DNA from: Chlorops oryzae
Lineage: Eukaryota; Arthropoda; Insecta; Diptera; Chloropidae
Direction: 5' to 3'
Assembly: GCA_020466095.1 (NCBI GenBank)
Contig: CM035806.1
Span: 7,888,251-7,952,250 of the forward strand
DNA: 64,000 bases
A program made the position numbers and the translations under genes. The first letter of the stretch is position 1. Each line of letters begins with the position of its first letter. Positions 58,301 through 64,000 of this stretch are shown piece by piece. The notes beneath the pieces were generated by a model. It searched no databases and was not told where the DNA came from. It saw only the letters and a program-made list of their open reading frames with translations.

Positions 58301-61300
58301 ATTTTATCACTCCCAAAAATGTGTTCATTCCCCCGGTTGGTAAGATCACAATGATTCGGGTCAAATGGGGTGAACCTCGATATAATTTTTGACTACCTAA
58401 ATTAAACTTACTATATACATGCGTATGTGCATTTCCTGAAAAAGTAAGGTCTTTTTTGCGTCTGCATATATCTGATTGCCTTTCTGATCTGCATAGAAAT
58501 TTTTATAAATATAGAAGTCCTCATGATCTGCACAAAAGTACTTAGGACCAAAAAAATACTGTTTACCGCATTCTTGAATTCGGGACTTAAAATGTCGCGT
58601 CCATGTGGAAATGTCCAATTGTACACAGAAAAGTGCTTAAATAATATGACACTCCCTCTTTTGACCCACACACATGAGTCTCTACAATTGAAAAAAAAAA
58701 AAAAATTTCCCTTTTTTTCAGATTTATCCTACATCGAGTTCTTTGAAAATTCGTACCGATCGTAAAGTACCGAAATTGGGTGTAATGCTCGTCGGATGGG
58801 GTGGAAATAATGGTTCCACATTAACTGCCGCCCTAGAGGCGAATCGTCGTCAATTGGAATGGCGCAAACGTACTGGAATTCAAAAAGCCAACTGGTTTGG
58901 TTCGATAACCCAAGCGTCCACTATTTATTTGGGTATCGATGATGATGGTAAAGATGTCTATGCACCCATGAAAGATCTCGTTCCAATGGTAAATCCTGAT
59001 AATATTATCGTTGACGGTTGGGATATATCATCGTTGAATATCGGCGATTCGATGCGACGTGCAGCCGTACTCGATGTCGAACTTCAAGATCAATTATACG
59101 ACGATCTATCGGCAATGAAACCACGCCCATCGATCTATAATAAAGATTTTATTGCGGCAAATCAATCGGACCGTGCTGACAATGTCATCGGTGGCACCAA
59201 ATTTGAACAGTACGAGCAAATTCGTCGGGATATAAAGGAGTTTAAGACGAAATCTGGTGCGGAAACGGTCATTGTTCTTTGGACTGCCAATACCGAGCGT
59301 TTTTGCGATATTAAGGATGGACTCAATACAACAATGCAGGAATTGCAATTGTCCTTGAAGGCCAACGAAGCGGAAATTTCACCATCGACAATATTCGCAA
59401 TGGCCAGTATTGCTGAGGGTGTAAGTAAAAAAAAATGTCGATTTATTTTTCGACGAGAGTGTATTAAGTTTATGTATACGGGTGTAACAGCCAGCACCAT
59501 TAAAAATAGACCATACAAAGTAGGTATAATGATCAGGGTCACCAGGAGATTCGATTTAGACATGTCCGTCCGTCTGTCCATCAGTCTGATCGTGACGAAA
59601 GTCGGTATGCGTATTGGTGGGAACATGAGTAAGGTCAAGGTTGAGAATTGACCCGATCGGACCATTTTTTAGGGGTCCCTCCAGTACTAGGGTCTGTTAT
59701 GAAAATCACTAAAACTGTTCTGAAACCTGAATTTTTTTTTTTTTTTAGATATTTTGATGAAATTTTTTATGTGACCATATTTTACGGAACTTGATGTTAT
59801 TTCGAAAAATTGTGAATAGTGGGCGTGGCAGAAGGGCTTTTTTCGATATTTGTCTCTTACACCTGAAATTCAAATGGGTCTTGAACTAAAGCCGGCATAT
59901 AGACTTCTTTTATAGCCGTAGACATCCTCTACAAAAATTGAACTAACCGGTAGATTTATTAAGGGTACCTCCAGTGCTAGGGTCTGTCACGAAAATCTCA
60001 AAAACTGCCCCAAACAGTAGCGTAGTGAGGGGGGGAGGTGAGAGAAGGGGGAAGTCGCCCCGGGCGCCAAATCATATTTCAAATTTTATGAAGATATTTT
60101 TATTGAGGCCGATTGGAGGGGGCGGCATTTCCTGCATTGTGCCCCCATCGGGCCCCGGGCGCCGAAATGTCTCGCTACGTCACCGGCCCCAAAATCAGAG
60201 TTTTTCAAGATATTTTGATGAAATTTGGTATTTGATTATATTTAAAGGCAAGTAATATGATTCAAAAAAATTGTAAAAGTGGGCGTGGCAGAAGGGAGTT
60301 TTTCGAATATTGGCTCCTACACCCGAAATTCAAATGGGACTTGAACGAAAATTGGCACTTGTGCCTCCTTTGTAGCCATAAACATCCTCTCCAAAAAATT
60401 TTTGATAGGTCCGATACTAAGGGTACCTCCAGTACTAGGGTCTGTCACGAAAATCTCAAAAACTGCCCCAAAATCAGAGTTTTTCGAGATATTTCAATGA
60501 AACTTAGAATTTGAGCGTATATTTAAGCCTTCGATTAGATTTCAAAAAATTTGTAAAAGTGGGCGTGGCCAAAAGGGTGGTTTCCACAAAGAAGTTGAAC
60601 AATATCCGGCATATGGGGTCCCCTTATGGCCTTAAGAATCTCAGAGTACTTTGGTAGTGGTCTTGGGATCTATTTAGAAAAAAAACTTTTCAAACGTATA
60701 TGTATGTCTGTGTCGGGAGCTGTGTTGTCAGGCTCGCATGACTATAATACCCGTACTTGTTTCCATATTGATACTAAGTATAATTTTGTTCGATATTTCC
60801 ACACAGTGTACCTACATAAATGGATCGCCACAGAATACATTTGTTCCCGGTCTAATTGAATTGGCTGAGCATGCTGGAGTTTTCATTGCTGGCGATGATT
60901 TTAAATCGGGTCAGACGAAGTTGAAATCGGTATTGGTTGATTTTCTTGTTGGTGCCGGCATTAAGCCCGTCTCCATTGTCAGCTACAATCATTTGGGTAA
61001 TAATGATGGAAAGAATCTCTCAGCTCCGCAACAATTCCGTTCAAAGGAAGTAAGTGTTTTGAAATGGGAATCACTGCTCTCTACAGAGTCCTCCTTACAT
61101 GGTTTGTTTTTTTTTGTATAGATTTCCAAGAGCAATGTCGTCGATGATATGGTCGAATCGAATAGCATACTCTTTAAACCCAATGAGCATCCCGATCATG
61201 TTGTTGTCATCAAATATGTTCCATACGTTGGCGATAGCAAACGGGCTATGGATGAATATACATCGGAAATTATGATGGGTGGCCACAATACACTAGTCAT

Positions 61301-61635
61301 ACATAATACCTGCGAGGACTCGTTGTTAGCATCACCATTGATCTTGGATTTGGTCATACTTGGCGAACTCTGCTCGCGTATACACATTAAAAGCAATCGA
61401 AATCACGATGCTCCATGGGTAGCATTCAAACCGGTTCTCTCGCTTCTCAGCTATTTATGCAAGGCTCCTCTCGTACCGCGTGGCGCACAGATCGTTAATT
61501 CCCTATTCCGTCAGCGTTCGGCCATTGAGAATATACTACGCGCATGCATAGGTCTCCCACCAACTTCACATATGACATTGGAGCAAAGAGTAAGGCATAA
61601 AAACGATCCAATATCAACCATCCCATATTGATCTT

Positions 61636-61693
<58 letters not shown>

Positions 61694-61939
61694 TCTCTTC
61701 TTTCGTTTCAGTTTGACTTCAACACCATTGAGAGCGAACCGCCAGTGAAGAAGGTTAAAACTGTTGGAAAACAATGCACAATCGAATCAAAAGGGAAATA
61801 CATGCTGCTAACGGTCATGCGAATGGATTCGCCAATGGCGCTCTTGCACTCTGAAAATCCGATTCAAATCGTCCATATCTATCATATTCTACCAGGAAGT
61901 ACTCCGATGTTTTTTCGATATGCAAAGTTTGTGATATAA
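49376..61939 (+). CDS. Inos: Inositol-3-phosphate synthase (5 exons)
   Basis: Converts glucose 6-phosphate to inositol 3-phosphate with NAD, the first step of inositol synthesis, in the cytosol. Exons: 49376-49543, 58722-59420, 60807-61049, 61122-61589 and 61712-61939, all GT-AG and phase 0. Exon 1 gives the N-terminus up to [10 protein letters not shown]. Exon 2 holds the NAD-binding [10 protein letters not shown] (about residues 80-89), FGSITQAST and [10 protein letters not shown]. Exon 3 has [25 protein letters not shown] and [14 protein letters not shown]. Exon 4 has [30 protein letters not shown] and ends [13 protein letters not shown]. Exon 5 continues [16 protein letters not shown] and then loses family character: as written it stops at 61939 (601 aa), while the -1 frame reads an Asn/Gly/Ala/His-rich tail that stops at 61854. 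Intron 1 is 9.2 kb and full of transposons; intron 2 carries a family E repeat; intron 4 is largely (CT)n. Confidence 0.94.
49644..51328. mobile_element. hAT-type element with exact duplication AGTTTATG
   Basis: Starts TAGGGTGACCAAAT and ends TTTGGTCACCCTA; AGTTTATG is duplicated exactly at 49636-49643 and 51329-51336. Length 1685 bp without a transposase frame, so non-autonomous or decayed. It contains a tandem array of the GTGGTACTC MITE (49922-50571). It lies in Inos intron 1. Confidence 0.8.
49922..50571 (+). repeat. Five-unit tandem array of the GTGGTACTC MITE
   Basis: Five head-to-tail copies, period about 130 bp, each equal to the 125-bp MITE at 10618-10742 plus a 'tattag' linker. The first four are almost identical (single differences such as gctccatg/gctgcatg); the fifth has several one- or two-base insertions. 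The outer edges are TA. The minus-strand frames repeating '[16 protein letters not shown]' are artefacts of the repeat. Confidence 0.88.
51337..53355. other. Inos intron 1, no gene seen
   Basis: AT-rich intronic DNA. It holds one TTAACCCTC-family MITE (52593-52758); otherwise only homopolymers and (A/T)-rich simple sequence (51600-51850). Confidence 0.45.
52593..52758. mobile_element. TTAA-flanked MITE (TTAACCCTC family)
   Basis: Starts TTAACCCTGTAGCGAC and ends GATTTAGAGGGTTAA, with the family core 'cgtctggagacgg'. 166 bp. Compare 62099-62278. Confidence 0.65.
53356..53859. mobile_element. pogo-type MITE (504 bp)
   Basis: CAGTGGGGTCTCGTTATAAG at the left, TATAACGAGACCCCACTG at the right, with TA on both sides (53354-53355, 53860-53861). 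Words such as 'cgacttataacga' repeat near both ends. There is no transposase frame. Inside Inos intron 1. Confidence 0.78.
54840..55139 (+). repeat. (TTAGG)n array, about 59 units
   Basis: Nearly pure TTAGG pentamers over 300 bp, with a few variants (TTAGT at the start, two GGCTA units, a short TAGG run near 55005-55016). TTAGG is the ancestral arthropod telomere repeat, absent from fly telomeres. It directly adjoins the body of a minus-strand tRNA-like SINE, in the place of that element's 3' tail. Confidence 0.95.
55140..55330 (-). mobile_element. tRNA-derived SINE with CCTAA-repeat tail
   Basis: On the minus strand, a box A (GTTGGCTGAGATGCC, about 55312-55298) and box B (GGGGTCGACTCCC, about 55274-55262) lead into a body of about 120 bp and then the (CCTAA)n tract. 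The layout, a pol III promoter head, a body and a simple-repeat tail, is that of a SINE. The family is not one I can name. Confidence 0.6.
55351..55730. mobile_element. hAT-type MITE with exact duplication CTCTGAAG
   Basis: Starts CAGTGCCAGATTAAGG and ends CTCTAATCCGCCCCTG; CTCTGAAG is duplicated exactly at 55343-55350 and 55731-55738. The subterminal 'gccccgggcc' words are also mirrored. 380 bp, non-coding, in Inos intron 1. Confidence 0.83.
55863..57093. other. Inos intron 1, no gene seen
   Basis: Contains a (CA)n run at 56372-56403 and poly-T near 56490; the rest is AT-rich without recognisable repeats or exons. Confidence 0.45.
57094..57840 (-). mobile_element. TTAA-flanked piggyBac-type element, family A, copy 3 (747 bp)
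   Basis: Reverse orientation relative to 20460 and 42330, with the same TTAA ends and near-identical interior. It lies in Inos intron 1, about 0.9 kb before exon 2. Differences from the other copies are few (for example 'atatcgccagttc' for 'atatctccagttc'). Confidence 0.88.
57841..58721. other. End of Inos intron 1
   Basis: Repeated words 'ctcatgagccatt' and 'ttgatcctttttcgaactc' (57895-58250) form an imperfect local repeat. The intron ends in a T-rich tract and CAG at 58719-58721. No other exon is seen. Confidence 0.45.
59450..60763 (+). mobile_element. Interspersed repeat family E, copy 3, in Inos intron 2
   Basis: Runs from about 'tatacgggtgtaacagccag' to the terminal 'tgtcaggctcgcatgac' and 'cccgtacttgtt'. 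It carries three copies of the 'ggtacctccagt' segment (about 59670, 59966 and 60422) against two in the other copies, and is interrupted by a MITE at 60015-60185. It fills nearly all of the 1.4-kb intron. Confidence 0.6.
60015..60185. mobile_element. hAT-type MITE with exact duplication GCCCCAAA
   Basis: Starts CAGTAGCGTAGTGAGG and ends CGCTACGTCACCG; GCCCCAAA is duplicated at 60007-60014 and 60186-60193. GC-rich, 171 bp, inserted in the family E repeat; removing it restores the host sequence 'aactgccccaaaatcagagt'. Confidence 0.85.
61633..61691. repeat. (CT)n microsatellite in Inos intron 4
   Basis: CT dinucleotides occupy about half of this 122-bp intron and directly precede the acceptor, serving as its polypyrimidine tract. 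Confidence 0.8.
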
Positions 61940-62098
61940 GGACAAGAAATTAGTCCTGCTTTTCACGTGTACCTTGCAAGAGAGACCATTCTATATATTT
62001 AAGAGAGATACCTACCTGCATAAAAATTTATGTCCATCGTTGCTGTTATATTGCAATATATCCTTAATCTACTTATGCATATGCATAAAAAGTTTTTA

Positions 62099-62278
62099 TT
62101 AACCCTCTAATGCCATAAAAAATTTTTTTTTTTTTTTTTTTTTTTTCAATAAAAAAAATCAGATAAGACTAATTTCGGAATCCGAATCGAGAAAAACGAA
62201 TCCGAAATTATTTTTTTATTTTTTTTATTTATTCGAATAAACTCCGTCTGGAGACGGGGCTAGGCATTAGAGGGTTAA
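62099..62278. mobile_element. TTAA-flanked MITE in the Inos 3' UTR
   Basis: Starts TTAACCCTCTAATGCC and ends GGCATTAGAGGGTTAA, perfect 16-bp inverted ends including the TTAA target, 180 bp. It lies 160 bp after the annotated stop and upstream of the only good poly(A) signal (AATAAA, about 62369), so it is probably transcribed as part of the Inos 3' UTR. Best copy of the family in this window. Confidence 0.8.
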
Positions 62279-62366
62279 AAACGTACGCATACGATTCTCA
62301 ATCTTTAAGAAGCTAAGCCATAATATTTTATGTGTTTTCAATGTAAATTGATTTTGAAAATTATCC

Positions 62367-62374
62367 CAATAAAA
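62367..62374 (+). terminator. Probable Inos poly(A) signal
   Basis: 'ccaataaaat' about 430 bases after the stop codon, followed by GT-rich sequence (62379-62402), the usual arrangement for cleavage and polyadenylation. Confidence 0.45.
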
Positions 62375-62563
62375 TATGTTTGTTTGTATGTAGGTATGTA
62401 TGTAATATAAATAAAATGTTTTCTTTTTTTAAAGAAGATTCCATTTCGTACCGAAAGACAATGTTCATAGAAAAAAAAAATGTGGTATTGAGAGAACTGA
62501 GTCGGAAGAATCGATTCTCTTATGTTCCAGGTTGCCCTCGGCCTTTCTTTTGAAGAGGAGATA

Positions 62564-63856
62564 ACAGGTTGGCTGATAAGTCCCCGGTCTAACAAAGAAA
62601 AACACATTTTTTTTTGTCAAAATTCGTTTTTATTATTCAACATAGTTCCCTTCAAGAGCGATACAACGATTATAACGACCTTCCAATTTTTTGATACCAT
62701 TTTGGTAGTACTCCTTCGGTTTTGCCTCAAAATAGGCCTCAGTTTCGGCGATCACCTCTTCATTGCAGCCAAATTTTTTCCCTGCGAGCATCCTTTTGAG
62801 GTCTGAGAACAAGAAAAAGTCGCTGGGGGCCAGATCTGGAGAATACGGTGGGTGGGGAAGCAATTCGAAGCCTAATTCATGAATTTTTGCCATCGTTCTC
62901 AATGACTTGTGGCACGGTGCGTTGTCTTGGTGGAACAACACTTTTTCTTCTTCATATGGGGCCGTTTTGCCGCGATTTCGACCTTCAAACGCTCCAATAA
63001 CGACATATAATAGTCACTGTTGATGGTTTTTCCCTTCTCAAGATAATCGATAAAAATTATTCCATGCCCATCCCAAAAAAACAGAGGCCATTACTTTGCC
63101 AGCGGACTTTTGAGTCTTTCCACGCTTCGGAGACGGTTCACCGATCGCTGTCCACTCAGCCGACTGTCGATTGGACTCAGGAGTGTAGTGATAGAGCCAT
63201 GTTTCATCCATTGTCACATATCGACGCAAAAACTCGGGTGTATTGCGAGTTAACAGCTGCAAACACCGCTCAGAATCATCAACACGTTGTTGTTTTTGGT
63301 CAAATGTGACTCGCGCGCACCCATTTTGCACAGAGCTTTTTCATATCCAAATATTGATGAATGATATGACCAACACGTTCCTTGAAATCTTTAAGGCTCT
63401 GCTATCTCGATCAACTTCATTTTACGGTCATTCAAAATCATTTTGTGAATTTTTTTGATGTTTTCGTCGGTAACCACCTCTTTCGGGCGTCCACTGCGTT
63501 CACCGTCCTCCGTGCTCATTTCACCACGCTTGAATTTTGCATACCAATCAATTATTGTTGATTATTCCTGGGGCAGAGTCCGGAAACTCATTATCAAGCC
63601 AAGTTTTTGCTTCCACTGTATTTTTTCCCTTCAGAAAACAGTATTTTATCAAAACACGAAATTCCTTTTTTTTCCATTTTTTTCACAATAACAAAAGTTG
63701 CTTCACAAAAGACGCTCTATCTCACAAACTAATTGACTTACAGACGTCAAATTTTGACACGAATCATTTGAAGGTTGCCACTATATAAAAATAATATGCA
63801 TTTAATACTAGCGACGCCATCTATGTGTCAGACCGGGGACTTATCAGCCAACCTGT
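62564..63856 (-). mobile_element. Mariner element, irritans/Himar-like, full length
   Basis: Perfect 27-bp terminal inverted repeats starting ACAGGTTGGCTGATAAGTCC, with TA on both sides (62562-62563, 63857-63858); 1293 bp, the usual mariner length. From memory the ends match the Himar1 type of the irritans subfamily. Transposase remains run on the minus strand inside. Confidence 0.93.
62633..63677 (-). pseudogene. Mariner transposase, frameshifted
   Basis: DDD transposase of the Tc1/mariner superfamily. Readable pieces are a middle segment (63331-63038, with VTMDETW) and a C-terminal segment (62941-62633, with LFHQDNAPCH and YSPDLAPSDFFLF), which together hold all three catalytic aspartates of the D,D34D triad. 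The start ATG at 63677 is followed by an eight-A run that shifts the frame; further indels occur near 63580 and 63070-63080 (a T/A run) and around 62950. The copy cannot encode an intact transposase. Total span is close to the usual 348 codons. Confidence 0.88.
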
Positions 63857-63858
63857 TA

Positions 63859-64000
63859 AAGGGAAAATATCGATATTTCTCGAGCCTCAGTGTATCGTGG
63901 CTTAAGTAGGATTTATTGAAGATCTGCACAGGACAACCATTCACCCAATTGTTATATGGAATGCGGTCTCTTCGCTATAAAAGACAAAGGCTCCATCATA
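63859..64000. other. Sequence after the mariner, no gene seen
   Basis: The last 140 bases show no open frame or repeat that I can assign. Confidence 0.4.

Overview
The window is nuclear DNA from an insect, very probably a brachyceran/cyclorrhaphan fly. Genes have several spliced exons with GT-AG introns, the intergenic DNA is AT-rich and full of microsatellites, the proteins look dipteran, and short class II transposons are very abundant. A tephritid-like fly is plausible, but the sequence alone does not settle the species.

Five protein-coding genes can be assembled, each with reading phases that agree across every splice junction: Elp4 (+, 13985-16374, 4 exons, 472 aa); a tetraspanin (+, 24769-27512, 2 exons, 366 aa); the FANCM DNA-translocase gene (-, 28264-33483, 6 exons, 1576 aa); a TECPR2-like beta-propeller protein (+, 37234-39762, 4 exons, 732 aa); and Inos, inositol-3-phosphate synthase (+, 49376-61939, 5 exons, with a 9.2-kb first intron). 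They serve unrelated functions: tRNA modification, membrane organisation, fork repair, autophagy/trafficking and inositol synthesis. The tetraspanin and FANCM are tail to tail; FANCM and TECPR2-like are head to head about 3.7 kb apart.

The rest is a dense, nested population of small non-autonomous transposons. Many can be delimited to the base by inverted ends plus target-site duplications: hAT-type elements with exact 8-bp duplications (2572, 9678, 13348, 25679, 40302, 49644, 55351, 60015); TTAA-flanked piggyBac-type elements (three near-identical 746-bp copies at 20460, 42330 and 57094, a diverged relative at 7222, and a separate 146-180 bp family); TA-flanked pogo-type elements (400, 1758, 53356, 54675); 3-bp TTA/TAA-flanked Harbinger-type elements (1672, 13300, 33982, 36193); a 1.2-kb foldback (8321); and a decayed Himar-like mariner with a perfect 27-bp terminal repeat (62564-63856). 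tRNA-like promoters mark several SINEs.

The features most worth attention are: a roughly 300-bp (TTAGG)n array, the ancestral arthropod telomere motif, that lies where the 3' tail of a tRNA-derived SINE would be; a 125-bp MITE that exists both as single copies and as a five-unit tandem array; two distant arrays of a 43-bp hairpin-forming unit that have diverged as blocks; a TECPR2-like protein that lacks the tectonin half but keeps a C-terminal WxxL motif; and a likely frameshift in the last exon of Inos.
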